A DNA stretch of 64,000 nucleotides, from assembly GCF_017877055.1 (NCBI RefSeq), contig NZ_JAGIPG010000003.1:62001-126000 (forward strand), written 5' to 3'. The notes under the pieces were generated by a model. The model worked only from the letters and a program-made list of their open reading frames with translations. It did not search any database and had not been told where the DNA came from. The stretch's first letter is position 1. Every line of letters begins with the position of its first letter. Position numbers and translations under genes: made by a program. Source of the DNA: Neorhizobium galegae. GTDB taxonomy: Bacteria; Pseudomonadota; Alphaproteobacteria; Rhizobiales; Rhizobiaceae. Below, piece after piece: positions 16,684-26,644 of this stretch.

Positions 16684-17742
16684 ATGTCGCAAGGCCTCTC
16701 CCCCATCGCCTTCCTGACCCGCACCCGCCGGCCGGGGCGGATCGGCGTCACCGACATTCTCTCCTGGGCCTGGCTGGTCCTGGGCACGCTTGCCGTGCTC
16801 ATCCCGGTGGTATGGGCGGGCCTTTCCTCGTTCAAGCCGGCCGCCGAGATCACCCGCTTTCCGCCGACGCTGCTGCCGCGTGCAGCGGTCCAGCAGACCG
16901 TCCCCGGCTTCAACGCCCCGCTCAGCCTCTGGACCGTCGATGTCGATGGCCAGCCGCGCGAGATGGCGATGGTCCGGCGCATCGGGCTGAAGGCCCAGAT
17001 GGTCGATCCGAGCAATCCCGGAACGCCGGTCAGCGTCGACGTCAAGACCATGTCACCGGTCCAGCGGCTCACCATCGCGACCGAGAACTACACCGATCCG
17101 CTCACCAGGTTCGACTTCCTGACCTTTCTCAAGAATTCGGTCTTCGTCACTTTCGTCGCCACGCTGCTGACGCTCATCGTCAACGCGCTTGCCGCTTTCG
17201 CGCTGTCGAAATACCGGTTCCGGGGCGAGAAGGCGATTTTCGTGCTGATCATCTCGACACTGATGATACCGCTGACGGTGGTCATGGTGCCGGCCTATCT
17301 GGTCGTCGTCGGCGTCGGCCTGGTGGACAGTCTCTGGGGCATCATCATTCCGACGGTCGCCTCGCCGACCGGCGTCTTCCTGCTGCGCCAGTACATGCTC
17401 ACCATCCCCGACGAACTCATCGAGGCGGCCCGCGTCGACGCGGCAAGCGAGTTCCGGATCTTCTGGCGCATCGTGCTGCCGCTCACGGCGCCGGCGCTCG
17501 CGGTGCTGGCGATCTTCTCGGTCCTGTGGCGGTGGAACGACTTCCTCTGGCCGCTGATCGTGCTCAGCAGCCGCGAAAACTTTACCCTGCAGGTCGGACT
17601 CAATGCCTTCCAGGGCGAGTTCTCCGTGCAATGGAACTACATTCTCGCCATGACCTTCCTGAGCCTTGCTCCGGTCACGGTCGTCTTCCTGTTCCTGCAG
17701 AAATACATCACCACCGGCATTGCCGGCACCGGAATGAAGTGA
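16684..17742 (+). CDS. CUT1 sugar ABC permease (MalG-like) with periplasmic insertion
   Basis: A 352-residue membrane protein. The EAA motif is LIEAARVDAASEFRIFWRIV, and the end is FLQKYITTGIAGTGMK, typical of MalG-type subunits. Between the first and second membrane helices (about residues 55-140) there is a longer extracytoplasmic segment than in simple MalG proteins, including VDVDGQPREMAMVRRIG. It starts two bases after the first permease gene and is the last gene of the operon. Three bases separate it from the convergent LacI gene. Confidence 0.92.
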   Translation: MSQGLSPIAFLTRTRRPGRIGVTDILSWAWLVLGTLAVLIPVVWAGLSSFKPAAEITRFPPTLLPRAAVQQTVPGFNAPLSLWTVDVDGQPREMAMVRRIGLKAQMVDPSNPGTPVSVDVKTMSPVQRLTIATENYTDPLTRFDFLTFLKNSVFVTFVATLLTLIVNALAAFALSKYRFRGEKAIFVLIISTLMIPLTVVMVPAYLVVVGVGLVDSLWGIIIPTVASPTGVFLLRQYMLTIPDELIEAARVDAASEFRIFWRIVLPLTAPALAVLAIFSVLWRWNDFLWPLIVLSSRENFTLQVGLNAFQGEFSVQWNYILAMTFLSLAPVTVVFLFLQKYITTGIAGTGMK

Positions 17743-17745
17743 GGT

Positions 17746-18786
17746 TCACCGGCGGGGTGGCGCAACGCTGCCCCGCAGCACCAGCTTGCAGCCGAGTTCC
17801 AGCCGGTAGGCGGGCCGCAGCGGATCGTTGGCGACGAGCCGCTGCTCCAGAAGGCTCATTGCTGCGGCTCCCAGCCGGTCGGTCGGCAACTGAACCGTCG
17901 ACAGCGGCGGCGTGCTGAACTCTCCGGGCACGATATCGTCGAAGCCGAGCACGGACATTTCTTCCGGCACGCGGATGTCGAATGCCGCAAGCGCCCTCAG
18001 GCAGCCGAGCGCCAGATTGTCGGCGGCGCAGAAGACCGCCGTTGCGCCGCGCAGGCTGCTATCTTCGGACAGCAACTGGCGGATCGCCTGCTCGCCCTGA
18101 TAGGGCTCGTATCCCTCCGCCTCGACGATCATATCCGGCGATACGGCAAGGCCGGCGGCGAGATGCGCGTCGGCGTAACCGTCATACCGGCGGCGGATGG
18201 TGGTCCTGCCCTTCCAGGTCAGATGCAGGATGCGGCGATGGCCGAGCGAAAGCAGGTGCTCGGTCCCCTGGCGGGCGCCGAAGCGGTTTTCGCCGGTCAC
18301 CGTATCGACCAGCATCGAAGGGTCCTCTCCGTTCAGGATGACGAGCGGCGTCCGCCCTGCGGCAAGAGCGCGGATCAGTTCCGGCCGGTCGTCGTTGAGG
18401 ATGACGATGCCGTCGACGTTTTCGGCCTGCGCCATGCGGCGCACCTCGCCCGCGTCGATGCGGCTGCCGGCGCTGACGAAAGGCACGATCCGGATGCTGA
18501 GGCGTTCGCATTCCTGGCGCAGGCTGTTGAGCATCGTCCAGCTGACGAGATTGATGTCGCTGTGAGGCGCGGCATCGCTGGTGATCGCCAGGAGGATGGT
18601 GCGAAGCGTAGCGATCGTCGCCCGGCTTCTACGCTTTTCCAGATATCCCAGCCTTTGAGCGGAATTCAGCACACGCTCTCGAACTTCTATGGATATGGGC
18701 GCGGTTCCGTTGAGAACATGAGATGCGGTACTGAGCGAAACACCGGCATCCAGAGCCACATCTTTCAAGCCTATCTTGGCTTTCAA
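17746..18786 (-). CDS. LacI-family transcriptional regulator
   Basis: A 346-residue repressor. The helix-turn-helix is GLKDVALDAGVSLSTASHVL (about 6-25), followed by a hinge and a periplasmic-binding-protein-like sensor domain ending in VPEEMSVLGFDDIVPGEF and STPPLSTVQLPTDRLG. The start is a TTG at 18786 without a strong ribosome site; an internal TTG six codons on is possible. It converges on the pectin operon with three bases between stops and is the best candidate to bind the two sites at 9423-9436 and 9572-9585. Confidence 0.88.
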   Translation of the reverse strand: MKAKIGLKDVALDAGVSLSTASHVLNGTAPISIEVRERVLNSAQRLGYLEKRRSRATIATLRTILLAITSDAAPHSDINLVSWTMLNSLRQECERLSIRIVPFVSAGSRIDAGEVRRMAQAENVDGIVILNDDRPELIRALAAGRTPLVILNGEDPSMLVDTVTGENRFGARQGTEHLLSLGHRRILHLTWKGRTTIRRRYDGYADAHLAAGLAVSPDMIVEAEGYEPYQGEQAIRQLLSEDSSLRGATAVFCAADNLALGCLRALAAFDIRVPEEMSVLGFDDIVPGEFSTPPLSTVQLPTDRLGAAAMSLLEQRLVANDPLRPAYRLELGCKLVLRGSVAPPRR

Positions 18787-19035
18787 CAGAATTTCTTTCG
18801 ATTTAAGCTGGTTTTTGAGGCGCCAAGACGAGCAGTCAATGTCTCACATTGTCGTGCGGGCCATTTCCGACTTCTTCGCGCATGTTCCGTTGCCGGAGCG
18901 ATGCCTCATCCCCCTGATGCGATGAACTTCGTCCATCATGCATGCTCATGTGGCTCCAACGCAAGACAATCCTGGCGCGGCCTTTCGTTGAAAAGCCGCG
19001 TCGCTGTTGTTGTGGAAGCGCTCCTGTCCTTCCAC

Positions 19036-19069
19036 CCCAGGCGCCTGTGTCCGAAACCAGGTGCCTTGG
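19036..19069 (-). terminator. Weak hairpin after iolG
   Basis: CCAGGCGCCTG (from about 19037) can pair with CAGGTGCCTTGG (19058-19069) with wobble and one mismatch. It lies just beyond the iolG stop on the minus strand. Tentative. Confidence 0.3.
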
Positions 19070-19074
19070 ACCCT

Positions 19075-20070
19075 CTATTCGCCGATGACGATCGACTTGC
19101 CTTCCTCGACGGCCCGCAGGGCCGCGTCGGCCAGCATCAGCGCGATCACGCCGTCTTCGGCGGAAGGCGAGGGTGCCGAGCCGCTTTCCAGGCTGTCGAT
19201 GAAGGCCGAAATTTCCGCTGCATAGGCCTCGGTATAACGGGTCATGAAGAAGTCGTGCAGCGGCGGACGGGTATAGCCGTCCTTGTTGGCGATTTCGATC
19301 GAGACCGGCCGCTGGTTTTCGGCGGCAACTGAGCCGAGCGATCCGTGCACCTCGATACGCTGGTCGTAACCGTAGCTCGCCCGGCGGGAGTTGGAGATGA
19401 TGGCCTGCCTGCCGCTTTTCGTCGTCAGGATGAGGCTTGCGCTGTCATAGTCGCCAAGTTCGCCGATCTTCGGATCGACCAGCACGGCGCCGGACGCCAT
19501 GACACTGTGGATTTCCTCGCCAAGCAGGAAGCGCGCCATGTCGAAGTCGTGGATCGTCATGTCGCGGAAAATGCCTCCGGACACCTTGATGTATTCCGCG
19601 GGCGGCGGGCCGGGGTCGCGGCTGGTGATGGTCACCATCTCCACCTTGCCGATCCTGCCGTCGTCGATCGCCTGGCGCACGGCGCGGAAATGCGGATCGA
19701 AGCGGCGGTTGAAGCCGAGCATTACCTTGGCGCCGGTCCTGCGAACCGTCTCCACGCAGGCTTTGGCGCGGTTTACGTCGAGGTCGATCGGCTTTTCACA
19801 GAAGATCGCCTTGCCGGCCTTGGCGAAGCGCTCGATCAGGTCCGCATGGGTATTGGTCGGTGTGCAGATGATGACGGCATCGATATCGCGATCGGCCTCG
19901 ACCGCGTCGATCGTGCTGACCTTGCAGCCGGTGCTGTCAGCAATCGCTTGCGCCGCGTCGGTCATGGCATCCACCACCGCGACGAGCTTGGCTCGCTTGT
20001 CCTCCGCGATGGCGCGCGCATGTACCTTGCCGATCCGGCCTGCGCCGAGAAGCGCGAGTTTCGTGACCAT
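19075..20070 (-). CDS. iolG: myo-Inositol 2-dehydrogenase
   Basis: A 331-residue NAD-dependent enzyme of the Gfo/Idh/MocA family that oxidises myo-inositol to scyllo-inosose (2-keto-myo-inositol), the first catabolic step. The Rossmann motif GAGRIG is at residues 9-14. The family EKP motif reads FCEKPIDLD, and the catalytic Asp/His pair is in DMTIHDFDMARFLLG. The ATG at 20070 follows GGGAGGA. It is divergent from the RpiR regulator, and the remaining inositol genes lie at 21177-26644. Confidence 0.93.
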   Translation of the reverse strand: MVTKLALLGAGRIGKVHARAIAEDKRAKLVAVVDAMTDAAQAIADSTGCKVSTIDAVEADRDIDAVIICTPTNTHADLIERFAKAGKAIFCEKPIDLDVNRAKACVETVRRTGAKVMLGFNRRFDPHFRAVRQAIDDGRIGKVEMVTITSRDPGPPPAEYIKVSGGIFRDMTIHDFDMARFLLGEEIHSVMASGAVLVDPKIGELGDYDSASLILTTKSGRQAIISNSRRASYGYDQRIEVHGSLGSVAAENQRPVSIEIANKDGYTRPPLHDFFMTRYTEAYAAEISAFIDSLESGSAPSPSAEDGVIALMLADAALRAVEEGKSIVIGE

Positions 20071-20157
20071 GATGTCCTCCCGTGACATTGTCCGCTGTTT
20101 CAGCCAGCCCCGCCTGCGCGGGCGACGCAATCGTTTTCCCTGCTGCGTTCCAGATTG

Positions 20158-20186
20158 TCCAAATCGAAATTTGGAATATATGTTCT
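20158..20186. promoter_or_regulatory. IolR operator candidate between iolG and iolR
   Basis: TCCAAAT (20158-20164) and ATTTGGA (20169-20175) form a perfect 7-bp inverted repeat with a 4-bp centre. It runs into GGAA-N6-TTCT (20173-20186), one base off the GGAA-N6-TTCC palindrome reported for rhizobial IolR. This region serves both divergent promoters. Confidence 0.55.
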
Positions 20187-20236
20187 ATTTTGCTAGTTTG
20201 TGATTTCATCCATGTCAAGGAGAACGGAAGGACCGA

Positions 20237-21049
20237 ATGGAGGACAAGGCGCCGGCCAGCATCAAGCAATTCGAAGAACGGCTGATCGACGTTTCGGAAA
20301 GCCTGCCGAAGCGGCTGCGGCAATGCGCCGACTATGTCGCGGCCAACAAGGACCGGATTGCCGTGTCCACGGTGGCCGAGATGGCGGAAGGGGCCGGCGT
20401 GCAACCCTCGGCCTTCATGCGCTTCTGCCGGATCCTCGGCTTTTCCGGGTTCTCCGAAATGCAGCGGTTGTTTCGCGAGTCCTACGCCGGTGGCTGGCCG
20501 GACTATTCGACGCGGCTGAAACATCTGCGGGAAAAGGACGAGGGCAGCGCGTCCGCGCTGCTGGGCGAGTTCGTCGATGCTGGCCGCGCTTCACTCGAAA
20601 ACCTCCTGAAGACGATCGATCCGAGGACCCTGGACGACGCCGTCGAGGCGTTGGCGAAGGCCCAGATGATCCACATCATCGGCCTCAGGCGCTCCTTTCC
20701 GGTCGCAAGTTACATCTCCTATGCGTTCGAGAAGATGAACGTCCCGGCCATGCTGCATTCCGGCGTCGGGGGGCTCGACAACCACAATGCGATCCGGACC
20801 GGCGACGTGCTGCTGGCGGTCACCTTTTCTCCCTATTCGGCAGAGACGGTCGATATGGTCGAGGCAGTGAGCGCGCGGGGCATCCCGGTAGTGGCGTTGA
20901 CCGATACGATCGTCAGCCCCTTGCGGAAGTTCGAAGCGATCACACTTTCGGTCTCGGAGGTTGATTTCGGCGCTTTCCGTTCGCTCTCGGCGCCGCTTTG
21001 TCTGGCTATCGTGCTGTCGGTGGCGGTGGGTACAAAGCGATCAGACTGA
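20237..21049 (+). CDS. iolR: RpiR-family regulator of inositol catabolism
   Basis: A 270-residue protein. The N-terminal RpiR helix-turn-helix (about 20-80) reads SLPKRLRQCADYVAANKDRI and GVQPSAFMRFCRILGFSGF. A SIS sugar-phosphate-binding domain follows (HIIGLRRSFPVASYISYAF, GDVLLAVTFSPYSAETVDMV, GIPVVALTD). This arrangement is that of rhizobial IolR, which represses iol genes until an inositol-derived phosphate is present. Its place between iolG and iolC supports the name. Confidence 0.88.
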   Translation: MEDKAPASIKQFEERLIDVSESLPKRLRQCADYVAANKDRIAVSTVAEMAEGAGVQPSAFMRFCRILGFSGFSEMQRLFRESYAGGWPDYSTRLKHLREKDEGSASALLGEFVDAGRASLENLLKTIDPRTLDDAVEALAKAQMIHIIGLRRSFPVASYISYAFEKMNVPAMLHSGVGGLDNHNAIRTGDVLLAVTFSPYSAETVDMVEAVSARGIPVVALTDTIVSPLRKFEAITLSVSEVDFGAFRSLSAPLCLAIVLSVAVGTKRSD

Positions 21050-21058
21050 ATGTTTATA

Positions 21059-21065
21059 TTGGAAT
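21059..21065 (+). promoter_or_regulatory. Second TTGGAAT box, upstream of iolC
   Basis: TTGGAAT occurs here, about 115 bp before the iolC start, and also at 20171-20177 in the iolG-iolR region. It may be a half-site for the same regulator. The match is short, so the call is weak. Confidence 0.3.
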
Positions 21066-21176
21066 CTTCAAAAATAGAATTTATAGTCCATTTCTGACTG
21101 GGGCGGCCGGGGAGGACCGGCCGGCTCCGGACGGTATCGATGGGCACAAGGCCCGGCCGCCGCAAGGGAGGAAATC

Positions 21177-23105
21177 TTGGCGTCACTGGATCTCATCACG
21201 ATCGGCCGTTCGTCCGTTGATCTCTACGGCGTGCAAGTCGGCGGGCGTATGGAGGATATGGCCTCCTTCAACAAATATATCGGCGGCTCGCCGACGAACA
21301 TCGCTGCGGGTGCGGCCCGGCTCGGGCTGAAATCGGCCCTGATCACCCGCGTCGGCGCGGAGCATATGGGCCGGTTCATTCGCGAGCAACTGATCCGCGA
21401 AGAGGTCGACGTGCGGGGCGTCAAGACCGATCCGGAGCGCCTGACGGCGCTCGTTTTGCTCGGCATCCGCGACCAGCACCAGTTTCCGCTGATCTTCTAT
21501 CGCGAGAACTGCGCCGACATGGCGCTTTGCGAAGACGATATCGATCCCGGCTTTATTGCAGAGGCCGGCTGCGTCTGCGCCACGGGCACCCATCTTTCCC
21601 ACCCGAACACCGAGGCTGCCGTCTTGAAGGCGCTGCGGCTCGCCCGCGAGAATGGTGCCCGCACGGCCCTCGACATCGACTATCGCCCGAACCTCTGGGG
21701 CCTTGCGGGCCATGAGGCAGGCGAAAGCCGCTTCATCGAATCCGGCAAGGTGACTGCCAAGCTGCAATCGAGCCTGCATCTGTTCGACCTGTTGGTCGGG
21801 ACGGAAGAGGAATTTCATATCGCCGGCGGTTCGACCGACACGCTCGAGGCGCTGAGAGCGGTTCGCTCCGTTTCCAAGGCGACGCTGGTCTGCAAGCGCG
21901 GCCCGATGGGCGCCGTCGTTTTCGAAGGCGATATTCCCGACAGCCTCGACAAAGGCCAGACGGGGCAGGGTTTTCCGATCGAGGTCTTCAACGTGCTCGG
22001 CGCCGGTGACGGCTTCATGGCAGGCCTGCTGAAGGGCTGGCTCACCGGTGAGGACTGGCCGACGGCGCTGAAATACGCCAACGCCTGCGGCGCCTTCGCC
22101 GTCTCGCGCCACGGCTGCACGCCGGCCTATCCGAGCTGGGAAGAGTTGCAATATTTCTTCCGCACCGGCATCCGGGACAAGGCGCTGCGCAAGGACGGCG
22201 CGCTGGAGCAGGTTCATTGGTCGACCAACCGGACCGGCGAATGGCCGCAATTGCGGGTCTTCGCCTTCGATCACCGCATGCAGCTCGAAACCATTGCCGA
22301 TGAGGCCGGCCAGAGTTCGGAGCGGATCGACGAGTTCAAGGCGCTCTGCCTGAAGGCCGCGCTCGACGTTTCGGATGGCAGGCACGGCTACGGCATTCTT
22401 TGCGACGGGCGGCTTGGCCGCGAGACGCTTTACAAGGCGACGGGCACGGGGTTGTGGATCGGCCGGCCGGTGGAATGGCCGGGCTCGCGCCCGCTGACCC
22501 TGGAGCCAGAACTTGGTCCCGACTTCGGCGGCATCACGGAATGGCCGGTCGAGAACGTTGCCAAGGTTCTCTGCTTCTACCACCCCGATGATCCGGCCGA
22601 GATGCGGGAGAAACAGGAAGAGGTGATCCAGCGTCTGTTTGCCGCCACCCGACGCAACCGGCTGGAAATGCTGCTGGAGGTCATCCCCTCGAAGGTCGGA
22701 CCGGTCAACGATCGGACCGTTGCCGATATCATCGAGCGTTTCTACGAGATCGGCGTCTATCCCGATTGGTGGAAGCTCGAACCGATGAAGAGCAAGGCCG
22801 CCTGGGCGAATGCCTGCGCCGCGGTCGAGAAGCACGATCCCTATGTGCGCGGTATCGTCGTGCTCGGGCTCGATGCGCCGATGGCGGAGCTGGAGGAAAG
22901 CTTTGCCACCGCGGCGCGCTTCGACCTTGTGAAGGGTTTTGCCGTCGGCCGGACAATTTTTGGCGATGCGGCGCGGCGCTGGTTTGCCGGCGCGATCGGC
23001 GACGACGAGGCGGTGGCCGACATGGTGCGTAAATACCGCGAACTCTGCACGGCCTGGGACACGGCACGCGCCAGAGCTGGCAGCGGAGGAGGAAACGGCC
23101 AATGA
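21177..23105 (+). CDS. iolC: 5-Dehydro-2-deoxygluconokinase fused to DUF2090
   Basis: A 642-residue fusion. Residues 1-325 are a PfkB-family sugar kinase (IGGSPTNIAAGAARLG at the front, catalytic GAGD at 275-278) that phosphorylates 2-deoxy-5-keto-D-gluconate. Residues from about 340 to 630 are the DUF2090 aldolase-like domain (VFAFDHRMQLETIADEAGQS, then FVKGF-type barrel end VKGFAVGRTIFG). In organisms lacking a separate iolJ this domain is thought to supply the aldolase step. The start is a TTG at 21177 with AGGGAGG upstream. It overlaps iolD by 4 bp. Confidence 0.93.
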   Translation: MASLDLITIGRSSVDLYGVQVGGRMEDMASFNKYIGGSPTNIAAGAARLGLKSALITRVGAEHMGRFIREQLIREEVDVRGVKTDPERLTALVLLGIRDQHQFPLIFYRENCADMALCEDDIDPGFIAEAGCVCATGTHLSHPNTEAAVLKALRLARENGARTALDIDYRPNLWGLAGHEAGESRFIESGKVTAKLQSSLHLFDLLVGTEEEFHIAGGSTDTLEALRAVRSVSKATLVCKRGPMGAVVFEGDIPDSLDKGQTGQGFPIEVFNVLGAGDGFMAGLLKGWLTGEDWPTALKYANACGAFAVSRHGCTPAYPSWEELQYFFRTGIRDKALRKDGALEQVHWSTNRTGEWPQLRVFAFDHRMQLETIADEAGQSSERIDEFKALCLKAALDVSDGRHGYGILCDGRLGRETLYKATGTGLWIGRPVEWPGSRPLTLEPELGPDFGGITEWPVENVAKVLCFYHPDDPAEMREKQEEVIQRLFAATRRNRLEMLLEVIPSKVGPVNDRTVADIIERFYEIGVYPDWWKLEPMKSKAAWANACAAVEKHDPYVRGIVVLGLDAPMAELEESFATAARFDLVKGFAVGRTIFGDAARRWFAGAIGDDEAVADMVRKYRELCTAWDTARARAGSGGGNGQ

Positions 23106-24925
23106 CAAGAGTGAGACTGACCGCTGCGCAGGCGATGGTGCGCTATCTCGCAAACCAGATGACGGAGGAGGGCGTGCCCTTCATCGCCGGCGTCTGGGCG
23201 ATCTTCGGGCACGGCAATGTCGCCGGCATGGGCGAGGCGTTGGCTGGTATCCGGCCGGACCTGCCGACCTATCGCGGCCAGAACGAGCAGTCGATGGCGC
23301 ATGCGGCGATCGCCTATTCCAAACAGCTGCGCCGCAGCCGGGCGATGGCGGTGACCTCCTCGATCGGACCGGGCGCGCTCAACATGGTGACGGCGGCGGC
23401 CTTGGCGCATGTGAACCGCCTGCCGGTGCTTTTCATTCCGGGCGACGTCTTTGCCAATCGCGGTCCGGATCCGGTCCTGCAGCAGATCGAGGATTTCGGC
23501 GACGGTCTTGCAAGCGTCAACGACTGCTTTCGGCCGGTCAGCCGCTATTTCGACCGCATCAGCCGGCCGGAACACCTTCTGACCGCGCTGCCGCGCGCCA
23601 TGCGGACGTTGACGGATCCGGCCGATTGTGGACCGGTGACATTGGCCTTCTGCCAGGACACCCAGGCCGAGGCCTATGATTATCCGGAGAGCTTCTTCGA
23701 GCCGAGGACGTGGCATTGGCGTCGGCCACGGCCGGATGAGAACGAGCTTGAGCGTGCGGTCGAGGCGATCAGGGCCGCAAAGAACCCGGTCATCGTCGCT
23801 GGCGGCGGCGTGCATTTTTCCGGCGCGACCGGGACGCTCGCGGCATTTGCGAGCCGGCACAATATCCCGGTCGTCGAGACGCAGGCCGGCAAGTCGGTGC
23901 TGCCTTGGGACCATGCATCGAATTTCGGCCCGGTCGGCGTGACGGGCGCTTCGAGCGCCAATACCGTTTGCGAAAACGCCGATCTGGTGATTGGCGTCGG
24001 CACCCGGTTCCAGGATTTCACCACCGGCTCCTGGGCGCTCTTTAAGAATCCCACGCGCCGTATCCTGTCGCTCAATGTCCAGCCCTATGACAGCGCCAAG
24101 CACGAAGCGATCCCGCTCGTCTCGGATGCGAAGGTCGGGCTGGAGCTGATCGGTGCGGCGCTCGGCGATCACCGTTTCCAGACATTGAATGTCGGCCTCA
24201 AGGATGACTGGTTCGCCAAGGCGGATGCTGTCACCGCTGCCCCCAAGGACGGCAATCTGCTGCCGACCGACATGCAGGTGATCGGCGCGGTCCAACGGGC
24301 CTCGCGCGACAATACCGTCGTCATGTGCGCGGCCGGAACCATGCCGGGTGAGCTGCACCAGCTCTGGAAGGCGGGCAGGCCGCTCTCCTACCACATGGAA
24401 TACGGCTTTTCCTGCATGGGCTACGAGATCGCCGGCGGGCTCGGCATCAAGATGGCGGAACCGGATCGTGACGTGATCGTCATGGTCGGCGACGGCTCCT
24501 ACATGATGATGAACTCGGAGCTTGCCACCGCCGTTGCGATGGGCGTCAAGATCACCGTCGTGATCACCGACAACCGCGGCTACGGCTGCATCAACCGGCT
24601 GCAGATGGCGACCGGCGGCGAGCAGTTCAACAATCTCTATGCGCACACCAACCAGGCGAACCCGATGCAGATCGATTTCGCAGCCCATGCCGCGGCAATG
24701 GGTGCCGATGCCCGCAAGGTCACCTCGATCGCGGACCTGGAAGCGGCATTGAACGGCGCTCGGAAAGCCAAAGTCGCAACCGTGATCGTCATCGACACCG
24801 ATCCCTACCCGACGCCGGAAGGCGGGGGCTACTGGTGGGACGTCGCGGTGCCGGAGGTTTCGGCCCGCGCCGAAGTCACACAAGCTCGCGCCGCCTACGA
24901 AGCGGCACTCAAGGAAAGACGCTGA
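23102..24925 (+). CDS. iolD: 3D-(3,5/4)-trihydroxycyclohexane-1,2-dione hydrolase
   Basis: A 607-residue thiamine-diphosphate enzyme that opens the inositol ring by hydrolysis. The catalytic Glu lies in [11 protein letters not shown] (Glu62), the central domain in the middle, and the ThDP-binding motif [15 protein letters not shown] starts at 463 with its closing [12 protein letters not shown]. It is second in the iolCDEB operon, one base before iolE. Confidence 0.95.
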   Translation: MTRVRLTAAQAMVRYLANQMTEEGVPFIAGVWAIFGHGNVAGMGEALAGIRPDLPTYRGQNEQSMAHAAIAYSKQLRRSRAMAVTSSIGPGALNMVTAAALAHVNRLPVLFIPGDVFANRGPDPVLQQIEDFGDGLASVNDCFRPVSRYFDRISRPEHLLTALPRAMRTLTDPADCGPVTLAFCQDTQAEAYDYPESFFEPRTWHWRRPRPDENELERAVEAIRAAKNPVIVAGGGVHFSGATGTLAAFASRHNIPVVETQAGKSVLPWDHASNFGPVGVTGASSANTVCENADLVIGVGTRFQDFTTGSWALFKNPTRRILSLNVQPYDSAKHEAIPLVSDAKVGLELIGAALGDHRFQTLNVGLKDDWFAKADAVTAAPKDGNLLPTDMQVIGAVQRASRDNTVVMCAAGTMPGELHQLWKAGRPLSYHMEYGFSCMGYEIAGGLGIKMAEPDRDVIVMVGDGSYMMMNSELATAVAMGVKITVVITDNRGYGCINRLQMATGGEQFNNLYAHTNQANPMQIDFAAHAAAMGADARKVTSIADLEAALNGARKAKVATVIVIDTDPYPTPEGGGYWWDVAVPEVSARAEVTQARAAYEAALKERR

Positions 24926-24926
24926 C

Positions 24927-25838
24927 ATGATCCTCTACGGTACCAATCCCATCGCCTGGTCGAACGATGACGACCGCTCGCTCGGCGCCCATATCAGCCT
25001 CGACCAGTGCCTCGACGAGACCGCGAAGATCGGTTTCGACGGCATCGAGAAGGGCCACAAGTTTCCGCAGGAGCCGGCAGCGCTCAAGGCGGTGCTGGAG
25101 CCGCGCGGGCTGCGCTATGTTTCCGGCTGGCATTCGCTGAACCTGCTCGTCAACTCCGTCGAGGACGAGAAACGAGCTATGCAGCCGGCGCTCGATCTCC
25201 TCAAGGCGATGGGTTCGAAAGTCATCATCGTCTGCGAGACGTCGAATGCCATCCACGGCGACGACGGCAAGGCCGTCAACGACCGTCCGAAACTCCCCGA
25301 CAGCGAGTGGAAATCCTTTGGCGCCGGTGTCGAGGCTCTGGCGGAATTTGCGGCCGGGCAGGGCATCAGCCTCGTCTATCACCACCACATGGGCACGATC
25401 GTCGAGAGCGAAGCCGAGATCGACAAGCTGATGGCCCATACCGGCCCGCATGCGAAGCTCCTGCTCGATACCGGCCATTGCCTGTTTGGCGGCGGCGACC
25501 CGGAGCGCGCCGCAAAAAACCACATGGCTCGCGTCGGGCATATCCATGCCAAGAACGTGCGGCCTGATATCGCCGCGCAGGTGCGCAACGAAGGCCTTTC
25601 CTTTCTCGAAGGCGTCCGCCGCGGCGTCTTCACCGTCCCGGGCGACAAGGAAGGGGGCGTGAGTTTTCCGCCAGTGCTGAAGATCGCCGCCGACCACGGT
25701 TATGAAGGCTGGCTGGTGATCGAGGCCGAACAGGACCCGGACGTGCGCAATCCCTTCGAATACCAGAGCATGGGTCTTTCCTCGCTGAAGGCGATGGCGC
25801 AAGCCGCCGGCCTCGACAAGGGGAGGAGCAACGCATGA
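24927..25838 (+). CDS. iolE: myo-Inosose-2 dehydratase
   Basis: A 303-residue TIM-barrel enzyme of the xylose-isomerase-like group. It dehydrates scyllo-inosose to 3D-(3,5/4)-trihydroxycyclohexane-1,2-dione, the substrate of IolD. Family features are [12 protein letters not shown] at the start, [11 protein letters not shown], and the metal-site segments [11 protein letters not shown] and [15 protein letters not shown]. It starts one base after iolD and overlaps iolB by 4 bp. Confidence 0.94.
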   Translation: MILYGTNPIAWSNDDDRSLGAHISLDQCLDETAKIGFDGIEKGHKFPQEPAALKAVLEPRGLRYVSGWHSLNLLVNSVEDEKRAMQPALDLLKAMGSKVIIVCETSNAIHGDDGKAVNDRPKLPDSEWKSFGAGVEALAEFAAGQGISLVYHHHMGTIVESEAEIDKLMAHTGPHAKLLLDTGHCLFGGGDPERAAKNHMARVGHIHAKNVRPDIAAQVRNEGLSFLEGVRRGVFTVPGDKEGGVSFPPVLKIAADHGYEGWLVIEAEQDPDVRNPFEYQSMGLSSLKAMAQAAGLDKGRSNA

Positions 25839-26644
25839 CGAACCTGCTGCGCAAGCCGAAAGGCGCATCCGGCAAGGTGCATGACGTGACGCCGAGGGAT
25901 GCCGGCTGGGGTTATGTCGGATTTGGCCTCTACCGCCTGAAGCCCGGCGAAAGCGCTGCGGAACAGACGGGAGATACGGAAGTCATCCTCGTGCTGGTCG
26001 AGGGCAGGGCGGATATCTCCGGAGCAGGCAAGGCTTTCGGCGAGCTCGGCGACCGGACGAACGTCTTCGAGCGCAAGCCGCCGCACTGCGTCTATGTGCC
26101 CGCCGGTTCCGACTGGAGCGCCAAGGCGACAACCGAATGCACGCTCGCGGTCTGCACCGCGCCGGCCAAGCCCGGACGCGAAGCGGCGGTGATCGGGCCG
26201 GAAGGGCTTTCTCTCAATACCCGCGGCAAGGATGCCAATACCCGCTACATCTTCCCGATCGCCATGGAAGAGCGGGACGTCGCCGACAGCCTGCTGGTCA
26301 CCGAGGTGTTCACGCCGGCCGGCAACTGGTCCTCCTATCCGCCGCACCGGCATGACGAGGATAATTTCCCCGACATGACCTATCTGGAAGAGACCTACTA
26401 CCACCGGCTGAACCCGGCGCAGGGGTTCGGCTTCCAGCGGGTGTTCACCGAAGACGGCTCGCTTGACGAGACCATGGCCGTCTCGGACCACGATCTCGTG
26501 CTGGTGCCGAAGGGCCATCACCCCTGCGGCGCGCCCTATGGCTACGAGATGTATTATCTGAACGTCATGGCCGGGCCGATCCGCAAATGGCGGTTCAAGA
26601 ACCACCCGGACCATGACTGGATCTTCAGAAGGGACAATCCCTAA
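25835..26644 (+). CDS. iolB: 5-Deoxy-glucuronate isomerase
   Basis: A 269-residue bicupin enzyme that converts 5-deoxy-glucuronate to 2-deoxy-5-keto-gluconate. The metal-binding His cluster is YPPHRHDED near residues 168-176, with [16 protein letters not shown] in the C-terminal cupin. It is the last gene of the operon. Its stop overlaps the stop of the convergent sulfatase gene, so no terminator fits between them. Confidence 0.95.
   Translation: MTNLLRKPKGASGKVHDVTPRDAGWGYVGFGLYRLKPGESAAEQTGDTEVILVLVEGRADISGAGKAFGELGDRTNVFERKPPHCVYVPAGSDWSAKATTECTLAVCTAPAKPGREAAVIGPEGLSLNTRGKDANTRYIFPIAMEERDVADSLLVTEVFTPAGNWSSYPPHRHDEDNFPDMTYLEETYYHRLNPAQGFGFQRVFTEDGSLDETMAVSDHDLVLVPKGHHPCGAPYGYEMYYLNVMAGPIRKWRFKNHPDHDWIFRRDNP

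Noticed and set aside
18163..19332. A 389-codon plus-strand frame between the LacI and iolG genes
   Set aside because: It overlaps both genes in antisense, has Arg/Ala-rich shadow composition and no recognisable domain.
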